From contig CM060199.1 in assembly GCA_030562195.1 (NCBI GenBank), positions 10,622,338 through 10,686,337 of the forward strand: DNA of 64,000 nt. Direction: 5' to 3'. Under the pieces are notes generated by a model. That model searched no databases, was not told where the DNA came from, and saw only the letters and a program-made list of their open reading frames with translations. Made by a program: the position numbers and the translations under genes. Every line of letters begins with the position of its first letter. Position 1 is the stretch's first letter. Shown here one piece after another: positions 36,942-51,900 of the stretch. The DNA comes from Nipponacmea schrenckii. Its lineage: Eukaryota > Mollusca > Gastropoda > Lottiidae.

Positions 36942-39900
36942 ATGAGTGTTTGGAAAAGATTACAGAGGGTTGGAAAATCTGCTTCCAAATTTCAATTTAC
37001 TGCATCATTAACAGATCTTGAATTAGAAGTTACTAAAAAATGGTAAGCAGAAAGAGCAAAAAATATAATAACTTAGGTTCACAAGGTGTCCGTGACAGGG
37101 ATCCTTTCTACCAGCTGATCCTTGGCCAAACTTCTTGGCATTGATCTTTCCCTGATTATCCGTTCCCATTTACAGCTGGGTGGACTGAACTTATGAGTGA
37201 AGATGACTTATTCAAGGTCATCACACTTTCACCCGCCGATTGAGACTGGAACTCACGCCCGACATTTTCAACATGTCCAAGAAAATGATGTCATGACGTA
37301 AAGAACCAACGCTCTTACCTCTTTGCTATAGAACCCCACAAATGAGGTTTTTGATAACCTCCCTTATAAAAGTGATTGCTCTTCTACTAAATTATGTATG
37401 AAATACTTTTTTGAATGCAATCAGGAAGAACAAATTACAATGTATAGAATTAAAACACAATCTCTGATGAACTTTAAATAGTTTATTTTCTCTTGTCTTT
37501 GTCTTTAAAATAGGAAAATTCAAAATTTGATGATCTGATAGTTAAAAAAGAAAATAAAAATAAACGAATTGCTTTTCATTGTAAAAGTAAAAGATGTTTA
37601 ACTTTCTTTCATAAAAATATTTGAATGAATGTAAGAAACATATTATAACATAGACAATTTAAAATGACCTTCTTTCAAGTGCTAAAAGTTGTATTCAGCC
37701 AAGTTGACAGCATTGTGTTTATTTTAAGAAGCCCTTCACGTTTGAATGAACATTTTTAAGATAAAATAAAGAAATTATTCACATGATGTTATGAATTTTA
37801 TATATTACATTATTATTTATTTTTAGGCAACCCAATAAAATCTGTGTTGTTTGGACCAGAAGAAATAGAAGGAAGTCTTCACAGGTAAAATTGGAGCATT
37901 TTTATGTTGACAAATAGGCATATAATATTAATACTGTGGGTGCTAGATTTTGCATGATTCTGCAATAATTTGTTTGCTCATAACCAATATGCACTCAACC
38001 ATTGCAAAATACATGGCTGCTTATTGCTTATACAAATTGGGGCGTCATATTTCAATCTTAAACTCAAGCATTCCTTGTAAAATAGGTTATTAAGTAATAA
38101 TAAAACAATTTGATATTAAGGTCTTAACATGGCAGCCATCAATGAAGAATCCATATTGTGGTCATGTCAGTTGGACAGTACCGGAAAATCTGGAGATAAT
38201 GGTCACACTGTTTCGAGATTCCAGACAGGCTGAATATGAAGATAAAGAATGGACATTTGTTATTGAAGATGTAAGTCGTATCATAGTAATTACTATTTTA
38301 GAAGTTATTGATTAAATGAGTAGAATACTTAAAACACTTCAAGTCAAAGCACGATTTATCATACCAGTATTTTTGAATTTACATTCAACAGTGAAGACTA
38401 TGTATTCTAAACCTAGGGCTGAAATATGGCCCCAGTCATCTGTGATACAGATAAATTCATTCTATATCATGTGCTGTTTTTAAGCCAACCTTGTGTTTCA
38501 TGTATTAAATTTCAGCAATCAAAAGGACGAAGGAAGATTCTAGCCAGTAAAACCATCAATATGAAGGACTACGCCACTCAGATACCATCACAAACTAATA
38601 TTAAAATTAGATTTAAACCAGCTACCAAGAAAGTCGTGTCAGCTACAATATGTTTGACATTATCTTGTGTATTTCTTAGAGAAGGCAAAGCAACGTAAGA
38701 CATAAGTTTACTATCTCACTTTAAGTCTTGGTATTGTATATCATGCCAAGATATGAATTGGGTAGTTTTAGTCTAAATGACTCTAAAGAAAAGATCTTGA
38801 ATATGCACAAAATTTAAGGCCAAAATATTTCAATAAGAAAAGTGTAAGAAAACTCTATTTTTTTAATGGAGTTGTCAAGCAGAGATTGAAATTTGGCTGA
38901 TGACATAAAAAAGTGCATAGTTAATAAAATGAGACAGATTCACAGCTCTTTCTGCTACAGGTATGCTGATTCTAGATCCTGGAACATTTTGAAAAAATGA
39001 AGACTATTTGACCTCCTGAAACACTTCATGGCATTGGTGTGCTTAAAGCGTTTCACCAGCCAAGAAATGCTTTATTAGCTAGACTGTAAGTCATATTTCA
39101 TCATGAATATATAATAACTATTTATGTATTTCTAGTGATGAAGATATGCAGAGTGTCGCTAGTTTAATGAGTATAGGAAGAAGTGATATTGGTAATTTAG
39201 ATGAACTAGAAGAAGATGATGAAACTAAAGAAGATCTATCATTTCAAATTAAAGACTTAACAAGTCAGATAGACCAACTAGAGAGTAAAACTGGTAATCC
39301 TTTTGATGATAGCATGGAATCCGAGGATGATTTAAATCCTTTTGGTTTGTTTATTTTGTGTGCTTTTGTTTTTAATTTTCTGTTCTTAAAGGGATCATAC
39401 CAGATAAAACTTTAAAAAAAGATAGATAAGGCCATGAAAAGAAAATATCTTGGTTCTCAGGCAATTACCTGGGGAAAAAACGGTGCGGGCGGGTTTGATT
39501 TTTTTTTTATTTCTCAAAATTACCTCCCCCTAATCAATTAAAAAGCATAATATTTAGACATTATTGAAAGCAGGCGGCTTTTTTTTTTATATAAAACTAA
39601 GCCTAAAAATGGATGAATGGTAGGGACAGTCTTTGTCTCGCCAGTAAACATCTTCACTTCGTAACCGCACTAATCGGGTCACCGTCTTCCACATCTCGGG
39701 CACGACGCCGAGCTCAGCTAGTTTCCACATGATTCCAGGTGGTTTCTTTCAATAACACATTTACATTAGAAGTTTTTTTCCGCTGGAACAAGTGTCCAGG
39801 GTCATGTAGCAACCCCCTTTTCTGTCAAAACCGATGTCAACGCTGTCATGAATTATTCAGAAAATTTCAAATCATCTCAAATCGTCTAGAAATTTTTTTC

Positions 39901-42900
39901 ACACTGTGGCGAATGACCTTGAACCCTTATGACAAGGGAGATAACCACACCACCTCTACAGGTCGTACAAAATGCTTCACAATGGGCCAGATCGTCCAAC
40001 TAAATATTTAGTCATGCCGAAATCGGCACTCAAACTAATTTCTGTTTAAATTGAACTAACAAACATCTGGAAATCACTCCGACTAAATTACGATTATTTC
40101 CCAAATCGCATAAATCCCCGTTAAAGAGTAGCAACGACCTGGATAATCGAGGCTAGAAGTGTAAAGCAGTCACCGGAAATACACAAAGATGGCGTATTGC
40201 CGTTATTTATGAAGTTCGTAAAAGAAGACAAAAATAAAGACGAGAAATTAAAAAATATAGCTTCTCATACTATCATACCCAACCGAAATTGACAAGATGT
40301 GTCCCAGTTCAAGAATAAGCAGTTTTTTATTGATTACAAAGATGATGCGGGCGGGCGACGTATTTTTATTTTTATTTTTTTTAACAAATAAAACGGTTTG
40401 AAGCGGGAGGTTTTTGCCGGTCCGGCGGTGCCTGAGAACCAAGACACTTTTTTTTTGTGGCCTAATTATCTAAGATATATTTATATTAAATTCACTATAT
40501 GAAAGATTCAACTCATATCAACTTATTGGTTAATGATTTTTTATAGGTTTTTACAAACAAAAGGATAATTAAGAATTCTGGAATGTTCCCTTCATTATTT
40601 GTTTCGTGTTATATTAAGTTTCTGTATTTGATTTTATACATTTGTATAATGGCTCCAGATTTTGTTTTTGATTGGTATGATTACACCTAGCACCTATTTG
40701 AATGAGCATGAATATAACCAATGTGGTGTTTATGTTCTGTGACTATGTTTTATTGCAATGCCGTCTCTTGTCTCTTGTCAATTGCAATCTTCATCTCCTT
40801 TTTTTTACATAAATTTATAATGTTCTTTTCTAATACCATCACAGTAAATTATACATGGTTTTACTTACCTAAGTTCAGTTGGAATACAGGCTGAAATAGG
40901 CCAGCTGTCTGAATATTGCATAGCGTGAAACTCTTGAGTACTTTAATACTTCCAGTTAAATTATGTGTAAAATTGATACATATAAATAGTGCTCTGGAGT
41001 ATTTCTTTCACTTCTTTTTACAATCCCAAAAATTATGGCATGAATGTTCTTATTTTAAAAAATTTAGCCTGAATGTTGCCTAATTTTCATGTCCTTTCAT
41101 CTTTTCAAAAATCCATGTCTAGATAAAATATCTTAGAACAATCTGTGCTCATTTCAATATATCTAGTAAAAAAAACCCTGAAAAAAATATATGTTCCCTT
41201 ATTCTAGCTGAAGATCCCCCTCCATTAAAATTTGAAAAATGTAAACCCAGAAAAACCAAGAGAGCACCTCCACCCCCAAATCCATTTGGTGACTTTGATG
41301 ATGAGGAGGAAGCAAATACTTCTAAAGATTCTAGTCTAAACACATCAGTCTCAACTCAGCCTTCTCCTCAAAAAGCCTCAACCAATCCTTTCGGAGATTC
41401 AGATGAAGAGGATCCTGATGAAATTGTAAAGTCGAAATCCTTTGATGCTCTCAAACCTGAACAACCAAAGCCTGCTGAACGAGGAAAATATAGTACCTTA
41501 CCGTCTAATCTGACTAAAAAGGGAGAAAAAAGTAATAGCAAGAAGGCTCTTACATTAAAGATGACCAAGTCATTGTCCCCTGCTGAAAGACCATTATATG
41601 AAGGAACACCCCCCTCTACTCCTGAAGATGAGAAACCACAGATACGAGCTATTACACCACCACCCATAGAAATAGTCCCTACTTCAACAGAGAGGTAAGT
41701 TGATGACGACCAGCTAATAAATATTTGGTTGAGTCAGATAAGCAGGAGTAGATCACACATTTAGAACACTGAATTAATTTTGTTTTTTTGGCGTAATTAC
41801 TTTTTTGTAAAAAAAGATTCAAGGTACCGGTAGCCCTTAGATGACTCTTGTGATAAATCAATAAAGACAAGGTGACATTGCACTTCTTATATAAGATAAT
41901 TTTTATACGCCCAAATAGAAATGTGGACCTATATTGCCGTCGCCCCCGTCCGCCTGTCCGTCCGTCCACATTTGTTGTATCCACGATAGAAGCTACAGGT
42001 TTTATCCGATCTTAATGAAACTTGGTATACATGTATATATTGATGATATCTCGGTCAAGTTCGAAAATGGAAATTATCGCATGAATGGTTTTTGATTTAT
42101 TGCACTTGACTTAGTAAAAATTTGGTTTGTATCCACAATAGAGGCTACAGTTTTTATCTGATATTAATGAAACTTGGTATACATGTATATATTGATGATA
42201 TCTTAGTCACGTTCGAAAATGGAAATTATCACATGAACGGTTTTTGAGTTATTGCCCTTGACTTAGAAAAATCTTGTCAAAATTTTAGTTTCGATGCAAT
42301 AAATCCTCCAATTTTCAGAGGATGTTGATGAAACTTGGTGTGAGCATTGGAATTGTTTAGGCCTCAGTCAAGTTTGAATTTGACAGTTTTTCAATAAATT
42401 GTTTTAAGTTATTGCCCTTGACTTAGTAAAATTGCGTCAAAATTCTATTGTGGTTGCAATAAGAAGCTTTAATTTTCAAAGGATTTTGATGGAACTTGGT
42501 GTAAGCATCAGAATTGATAAGACATTAGTCAAGTTTGAATTTCTGACTTTTTTAACAAATGGTTTTTGGGTTATTGACCTTGACTTAGTCAAATTGCGTC
42601 AAAAATATTTGTGGGTACAAAATAAGCTACAATTTTTTAATAGATTTGATTAAACTTGGTATGAGTATTGAAATAGATAAGATGGTGGTCAAGTTCTAAT
42701 TTGACAATTTTCCATGAACAGTTTTTGAGTTTTTGCCCTTAACTTCAATATTAATTCAGTGAATGTTTTTTGAGTTATTGCTCTATTTATTTTTCAAATT
42801 CAATGCTGCCAGTGGGCGTATGTTACCTTGCCTGGCAAGCTATCTTATGGATATTTCTAGAGTATTTATTGCTTTTAACATTCAATGTGGTTCTTACACA

Positions 42901-45900
42901 TTAGTCAAGTATTTATGAACTGAATAATAGGATGTTATAGTATTGATGATGATATATCAATATATGTTTGTAGATCACTAAGTAAAATATCACCTGATGA
43001 TTCTCAAACTGAATCTCAAACGGTAAGTTTCTATTCTTTTTGTTGTTCAATCTGATTGTTTGCTTCTTTAGTTTTTTTTTAAACTTTTATTATAACTATT
43101 TCTTAAAATCTGTTTTTTTTATTTAGAGAATAAAGCACTAATGCAAAATTTGTCCCCATTAGATCGATGACTGATCATAAAATATACATCAATGAACAAC
43201 AATATAAGTAAAAACAGACAGTACCAGTATTCAATGATTGCAGATGAATATACATCATTTAGAAACATTTAAACAATATATATTCCGTTTCCTTGCAGCG
43301 TGAATCTCCTGAACAGTCTGTGTCTGATCCTACTCTTGAATTATTGGACTGGTGTAAACTTGTTACTAAGGATTATAAAGGGGTAAAGGTCACAAATCTG
43401 ACAACATCTTGGAGAAATGGGATGGCTTTTTGTGCAATAATTAATCATTTTAGACCTGATCTCATGTAAGTTTGTATTTTATTTTAATTTAAAAAGTACC
43501 GTAGTCTAGTTGTAAATCTTATAGACTCACAAAAAAATTATTCTCCTGGACATAGGCGCTGGAACAGGGGGGGCAGGGGGGGCAAATGCCCCCCCAAAAA
43601 TTTTTGTTGGGGGGCAAAAATATCTTCTGCCCCCCCAAAAAATGAAATAAAATAATTACATGTACCGGGTAGCCTAAATATGTAATTGTCTCATAAGGCC
43701 ATATTTATAAATTTCCTTGGTTTTTTAACCTTTGAAGCTGGTAAATAATATAAGATTCTCTATCACAATCAAATTATTTGAATAAATAATAATTTTTGTC
43801 TTAATTCTTTTGAGTTATCTCCCAAAATTCGATTAATTTTGAAATAAAGGTATATGAATGATAACAGTTTTTTGACTTTGAAATAGTTTGCCCCCCCAAC
43901 CTGAAATTTGTTCCCGCGCCCCTGCTCCTGGAATAAAAGACCATCATCCTGTAGATTTGACCTTTGTAAGAAATGTGTTGACCTTTGTAAGAACTTTGAT
44001 AAGTATTATCATCCTGAACACTGTTTTGTAGCATTTCTGTAATTGATTATTACATTGTGAAAGCTCATTTTATTACCTGTATTATTTGATTATTTCAGTG
44101 ACTATTCAGCTTTAGCACCACATGATATTAAAACTAATAATAAACTGGTAAATTGTTTCATTGTTTCTATCAAACCATAACATATTTTACCTGTAATAGT
44201 CAGTTATATGTGATTAAAGTAAAAAGTATAGTTGTCTGAATATTGCATAGTGTGTAACTCTGAACTAGTTTCAAGTCCTGATTTGATATTTCTATATTTG
44301 ATATGTGAGTGTGGGAACCACAATGGCTCATTGAGTCAGATGTTTGCTCACTTTTTTTTTGGAAATAAATTTCTTTTTTATATGCCCACATGAAATGGGG
44401 AGCGTATATTGTCGTCACCCCCGTCCATCCGTCCACAATTGCTCGTAAACACTCTACACAGTGCAATTCTTGATGGATTTAATTGAAACTTTATATGAGT
44501 GTTTATGATCACTCAAGGATGAACCCTATTTAAAATCAGCAAAATCGGAAAAAATTTAGTATGAGTTTTTGCCCTTGTTCTTGAATGGCTTGTAAACACT
44601 CTACAATGTGCAATTCTTGCCTGATTTTGATGAAATTTGGTGTGAGAGTATGTTATAACTCAAGAATAAACCCTATTGAAAATCAGGGAAATCGAAAAAC
44701 ATTTAGTATGAGTTATTGCCCTTGTTCTTGAAAACTCTTGAGAGAACAATTCTTAATGGATTTTGATGAATCTTGGCTTGAGTATTTGTTATCATCCAAG
44801 AATGAAGCCTATTGAAAACCAGTAAAATCGAAAAAAATTTAATATCAGTTATTGCCCTTGTTTTTGAAACATTCAATTTTTGGCTTCAAAACACTCTACA
44901 AAGCACAGTTATTGTTCGATTTAGACAAAACTTGTTGAAATTGTTTAATATCACCCAAGGATGAACCCTTTTGAAAATAGAAAATATCGAAATATATTTG
45001 ATACAAATTATTGCCCTTGTTCTATAAAACGTGTTGGATTTTTGCCTTGTACACAATCTACAAGTCACAATTGTTGAGCGATTTCGATGAAACTTGGTGT
45101 GAGAGTGTGTTATAACTCAAGGATGAACCCTATTGAAAATCAGCGAAATCGAAAAAAATTTTAGTATGAGTTACTGCTCTTGTTCTTGAAACGTGTTCAA
45201 TTTTAGCATGTAAACACTCTAGAAAGAAAAATTCTTAATGGATTTTGATGAAACTTGGCTTGAGTATTTTTCTCCCAAGGATGAACCCTTTTGAAAATCG
45301 AAAAATATTGAGTACAAGTTATTGCCCTTGTTTTTGAAAACGCGTTCAATTTAACTCGTAAACACTCTAGAAAGAACAATTTTGAATGGATTTTGATGAA
45401 ACTTGGCTTTAGTATTTGTTTTCTCACAAGGGTACACCCTATTGAAAATCAGATAAATCGAAAAATATTTAGTGTCAGTTATTGCGCCTGTTTTCAAAAA
45501 CTCTTTCAACTTTTGGCTTGTGAACACTCTAAACATTCATTTTTGACAAAACACGCTGAAATTGTTTAATATCAACCAAGGATGAGCTTTATTAAGAATT
45601 AAAAATATCAAAATATTATTAAGGGTGAACCCTATTGCAAATCATAAAAATACCGAAAAATATTTAATGAGTTGTTATTAGGTACAATTCTTGACAGTTT
45701 TTAATGAAACTAGAGTCTCTAGTCTAGAGACCCTAGAAAAATATATATGGTGGAAGGTTGAATATTTCATTCCACTTATTGTAACCTTACTGAAAAGTTT
45801 TTATTTGAAATAAATGCTGCCAGTGGGCATATATTACCTTGCCTGGCAAGCTATCTTTAAACCTGGTATGGTACATTTCTATTTTTTCCAGGCATTTGAC

Positions 45901-48900
45901 ACTGCTGCTAAACTAGGAATACCTAAATTAATAGAGCCTGCTGATATGGTGTTATTAGCTGTACCAGATAAACTGATAGTCATGACCTATCTTCATCAAC
46001 TCCGAGCTTATTTCACTGGCCAGACATTTGAGGTACAACAGCTTGGTTCTTGTACCAGTGAATCAACCTATACTTGTGGTGAACATGATAACCTTGTATC
46101 AGATGAGCGCATCTCAGAAGAAATGTATGGAAGCAAAGATGAAAAAAATGGAGCTAAGTCTCCAACAACACCAAAACCAAACCCAAGAGAGTTAAACATA
46201 TCTTCTAGCTCCAATCTTCCTGACCCTAGAGTTGGCTTAAGTCCAAATGACACCTTCACTGATTCTGATACAAGTTTTGACAATGCTCCTGAACACAGAT
46301 ACAAGAAGCGTATACCTAGTCCCGAGAAAACGGTGCAAACCACTGGTAACGCTAAGACTGCGATCCATCGTAAGAAGAAGAAGGCACCCAGTCCACCAAA
46401 ACAAAGTCCTGAGAAACCTACAGTAAGTCATGTATCACCGGAGAAAGAGAATCTAATGACACGAAAACAGTTGATGAACCCGTTTGATTCTGATGACGAT
46501 GATGTGGATTCCTCAAGTCCTAGTCCTACTCCACAACCAGCTGCTATTAAACCTGCCATCAAACCTAGGCAACAAAAGTAAGTAACTAACAAGTCTTGAC
46601 AGAAGCAAAAAGAAGTCACTTTTTATACGCCCACCTGGAAATGTGGATGTATATTGCCGCACCTGTCCGTCCATCGGTCCACATTTGTTGTATCCACGAT
46701 AGAGGCTACCCAATTAATACGGTTACGAAGTGAAGATGTTTACTGGCGAGACAAAGACTGTCCCTACCATGCATCCATTTAAGGCTTAGTTTTATAAAAA
46801 AAAAAAAGAAAGAAAAGTCGCCCGCCCGCTTTCAATAATGTCTAAATATTATGCTTTTTAACGCCCACATGGAAATGTAGACGTATATTGCCGTCCGTCC
46901 ACCGGTCCGTCCGTCGGTCCGTCCACATTTGTTGTATCCACGATAGAGGCTACAGTTTTTATCTGATCTAAATGAAACTTGGTATACATGTATATATTAA
47001 TGATATCTTGGTCAAGTTCGAAAATGGAAATTATCGCATGATTGGTTTTTGAGTTATTGCACTTGACTTAGTAAAAACGCGTCAAATTTGAGTTGTATCC
47101 ACGATAGAGGCTACAGTTTTTATCCGATCTGAATGAAACTTGGTATACATGTATATATTAAGGATATCTCGGTCAAGTTCGAAAATGGAAATTTTCGCAT
47201 GTACGGTTTTTGAGTAATTGCCTTTGACTTAGTAAAAACGCTTCAAATTTGGGTTGTATCCCCAATAGAAGCTACAGTTTTTATCCGATCTTAATGAAAC
47301 TTGATATACATGTATATATTGATGATATCTCGGTCAAGTTCGAAAATGGAAATTATCGAAAGAAGTGATTTTGAGTTATTGCCCTTGACTTAGTAAAAAC
47401 GCGTCAAATTTGGGTTGTATCCACGATAGAGGCTACAGTTTTTATCCAATCTTAATGAAACTTGGTATGCATGTATGGAAATTATCGAATGAACAGATTT
47501 TTATACGCCCACATGAATATGTGGACATATATTATCGTTGCCCCTGTCCGTCGGTCGGTCTGTCGGTCTGGCGGTCCGTCAACATTTGTTGTAGACACTA
47601 TAGAAGCTACAATTTTCTATGGATTTTAATGAAACTTGGTATGAGCATTGGTATTGATAAGACGGCAGTCAAGTTCGATTTGGACGATTTTTCGTTAAAC
47701 TGTTTTTGATTTATTGTCCCTGCCTCTATATTTGTTGTAGACACAATAGTAGCTACAAGTTTCAATGGATTTTAACGAAACTTGGTGTGAGCATTGGAAT
47801 TGATAAGACGACGGTCAACTTCAAAATTTGAAGATTTTTTGATGAACTGTTTTTGAGTAATTGCCCTTGACTTATTTACATCCATCAAAATTTATTGTTG
47901 ATGCAATAGAAGCTACAATTTTCAATGCATTTGAATGAAACTTGGTATGAGCATTGGAATTGATAAGGCGGTAGTCAGGTTCAAATTTGACGATATTTTG
48001 ATGAATAGTTTATGAGTAATTGCCCTTGACTAAGTAAAATTGCTTAAAAATTCATGTTCTGTAGACACTATAGAAGCTACAATTATCTATGGATTTTAAT
48101 GAAACTTGATATGATCATTGGAATTGATAAGACGGCAGTCAAGTTCAATTTGGACGATTTTGTGATGAACAGTTTTGGAGTTATTGCCCCCGCCTCTATA
48201 TTTGTTGTAGACAAACTAGAAGCTACAATTTTCAATGGATTTAAATGAAAGTTGGTGTGAGCATTGGAATTGATTAGAGGACGGTCAAGTTCAAATTTGA
48301 AGATTTTTCGATGAACAGTTTTTTAGTTATTGCCCTTGACTTAATAAGATTGCGTCAAAATTTTATTGTGGGTTCAATAGAAGGTGTAATTTTCAATGGA
48401 TTTTGATGAAACTTGTTGTGAGCATTGGAATTGATAAGACAACAGTCGAGTTTGAATTTTGCAATTTTTTTGATGAACAGTTTTTTAGTTATTGCCCTTG
48501 ACGTAGTAAAATCTTGTCAAAATTTTAGTTTGGATGCAATAAATCCTCCAATTTTCAGAGGGTTTTCATGAAACTTGGTGTGAGCATTGGAATTGATTAG
48601 ACCTCAGTCAAGTTTGAATTTGACAGTTTTTTAATGAACTGTTTTGAATTATTGCCCTTGACTTCGTGAAATTGCGTCAAGATTCTATTGTGGTTTCAAT
48701 AAGAAGCTTTAATTTTCAAAAAAATTTGATGGAACTTGGTGTAAGCATCAGAATAGATAAGACATTAGTCAAGTTTGAATTTCCGACTTTTTTAACAAAT
48801 GGTTTTTGATTTATTGCCCTTGACTTACATTGCGTCAAAAATATTTGTGGGTGCAAAATAAGCTACACTTTTTTAATAGATTTGATGAAACTTGGTATGA

Positions 48901-51900
48901 GTATTGAAATAGATAAGATGGTGGTCAAGTTTTAATTTGACGATTTTCCATGAACATTTTTGAGTTTTTGCCCTTGACTTCAATATCCATTTAGTGAATG
49001 TTTTTGAGTAATTGATCAATTTATTTTTCAAATTCAATGCTGCCAGTGGGCGTATGTTACCTTGCCTGGCAAGCTACCTTTGACAAAACTCGCTGAAATT
49101 GTTTAATATCAACCAAGGATTAGCCTTATTAAGAATTAAAAATATTCTTGACATTTTTTAATGAAACTAGAGACTCTAAGAAAAAAAGTATATGGCAGAA
49201 GGTTGAATATTTCATTCCACTAGTTGTTACCGTACTGAAAAGTTTTTATTCGAAATAAATGCTGCCAGTGGGCGTATATTACCTTGCCTGGCAAGCTATC
49301 TTTGTGTGAGCAAGGGCCATATTTTGAAATGTTCAAGATACACAGATTAAAAAACTAAATTTAAGACTGATTATAGCTATATACTAATCCGATGATTGGC
49401 ACAGTAAGTCAACTTAGGATTTTTTTTATGAAAGCCCCCAAACAACTAGTATTGAATATTGAAGGATAAATTGAAAAGATATTCATATTTTAATATATTT
49501 CATTTAAAACAACAGTCCTTAACTCTCTATTGCAGAAGTCCAGAAAGTCCAACAAAAGCTCCAGAGGTAAAATAATTTGAATTTATTAAAAAAAATTCCT
49601 TTCTCAATTTTACTTCAGTCAGCACTGCTATTTCAAAATTGACAACACAATACTATTCCTATCAGCAGAAAAGCCCTATGAATTTGCATTCATTCATTCC
49701 ATTCATCATTCATCCATTCATTCAGGTTAAGAGAAGATTACCTAAAGCACCAAATAGTCCCCCTGTATCTAGTCCTGCTTCTCCACAACCTTCTAGCCAA
49801 TCAGAGGTAAGCTTATTCATGCTTGTCCTTCTTTGGCTTTATTTAATTTCAAATCTTTTAGATTTTATTAGTATATCAAGTACAAGGTTTTCCTTTTACC
49901 TATTTGGAATGGACAAGGACAATTAGCTGTTATATTTTCATACAAATGCATATTTCTTAAAGAACTATTTTTGCTGTACTTTCACACCAATTAAACAATT
50001 TGACTGTTTAGATCAAAAATTAGAAATAGACTCTTCCAGTCATACATTTAGAGCTTCATATTCAAAGAAAAAAAATGCATGTGTTGAGAAATCCAGTATA
50101 AAGTTGAGGGGTGTCAGATGGATGGCTGGTTTACTATATTTTGTATTCACATTTAATAAGTTAATTTTATGAATTTGAAATTTAATTAAAGCTTAGAAAC
50201 TTGAAGGAAAACCTTAGTAATTGAATTACAAATATTCCAATTTTCTGTTTTCTAGAAAGCACATACTAACATGATAATGCTTAGCTTGCTAGAGTGATTC
50301 TGTTGTAACATCTTTCAATTTAGGAATTTTCTATTTTCTCTGATGAGATTTTAATTGATTACTCATTATTTTTTAATGAAATTTTTGAATTTTTGATTTA
50401 TTTTACAGTTTTTCTCTTTCCATTTTTTTTTATTTAACATTATTTTTTAATAGTAACAATATTTGATAAAATTACTTGGTGGCAAAATTTAGATCGTATG
50501 CTAGTGTAGAATTGCTTCTGGTGAATTGAATATTTATGGGGCAAATTAACTTAAGCCTAGAAGGCCAAAGGACTTAATGAAACAACTTGGGGGAGAGAAG
50601 AAGGTTATAGATAATAAGGACTAGCTTAACGCAATCTGGATAAATTTATATCAACCCAGTACTGCTAGCATTGTTGAAGATAGATACAAACACAGATAGT
50701 GGTCTACCAGTTGTCTGAGAAACTTTGGGTTGCTCCTAGATGATCTGGATTGCTTGTCTATGGGAGATCAAAAAGAAATTTTCCATTTTTGGTGCAACAA
50801 GCCATCAAGGGGATAGATATGGGTAGAGTTTCAATTTATCATAATATAGTCCTTCAGATGATTAAAAAACAATTAATAGCCTGAAATATACGAACAGACA
50901 TCTGATATTTAGCTAGCTTGCTAATGGGTAAGATATAGATTTATCCAGATTGGCTTTAACTCTGCTGGGAAAGAGAAAAACTAACATTTCTTTTGCCATA
51001 TTTACCTATAGTCACCACCCAAACCTCGACACGTGGAGTTGAAAGAAAGAGCACGTCTGTTACTGGAACAGGCTCGTAAAGAGGCTCTCATTAGAAGCCA
51101 GTCAGCTGATACAGAGAGTCAACCAGTGGAAGTGAAGGTGCAGGAAGCCAACAGTGATGTCGTATGTTGCTTTATATGGGCATGCATGCTTTTTAAAAAT
51201 CAAAATTATTTATTGGTGATTGGTTGTAAAAAAATCTAATGATACTTCTTAAAAAAAATTACTGTATGTTGATTGGTCAAATGATATTTTGAAAAAAAAT
51301 TTAACTCATTGGTGATTAGCTGAAAATCTAAAGCATGTCCTGAAATAAAATTTACTTACGGGGGGTAGGTCAAAACAGATTCACCCAAAAACCTGTCAGA
51401 AATGAAAACCATGTGATTTTTTAGTTGTCGTCTGCTCTCAATAAGTTGCCTTCTATCTATAGATTCAGTTCATATATTATTATATTCATTTGGTTCATTC
51501 TGTTTTATTATTTATTTAAACTTGATCTATTTTTCTTAGTGTCCATATAACAATCGAAAACAGATATAAACGGAATCCAAATCTACATCCTAAATCATTC
51601 TTTTCCTCAAGTACCTTCTATTGTACAGACTATGAAGCTTATATAGTCTATATGTTATTCTATATAGTGTCATTAACGTAAATCCAAATCCTTTTGTAAA
51701 ATTGATGTTTTCTGGTCATAGATGTTTGTTGACCAATTTTCATTTAGAAAATGTTTGAATAAAAAACCTTTCTCGATAATTTGTTTCATTTCCAGAAGCA
51801 AGCAAAAATTTTGAATAATTTATTTTTTTGAAAACAATTTTCACCAAACCATTAGAACATATTCTCTTACATGACGGGCTTGGTTGATCATTACATGTAG

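Noticed and set aside
47410..48248. Open frames in the arrays (repeated '[10 protein letters not shown]'-type)
   Set aside because: The frames come from translating the pearl-like repeat units; they share no domain and are interrupted in most units.
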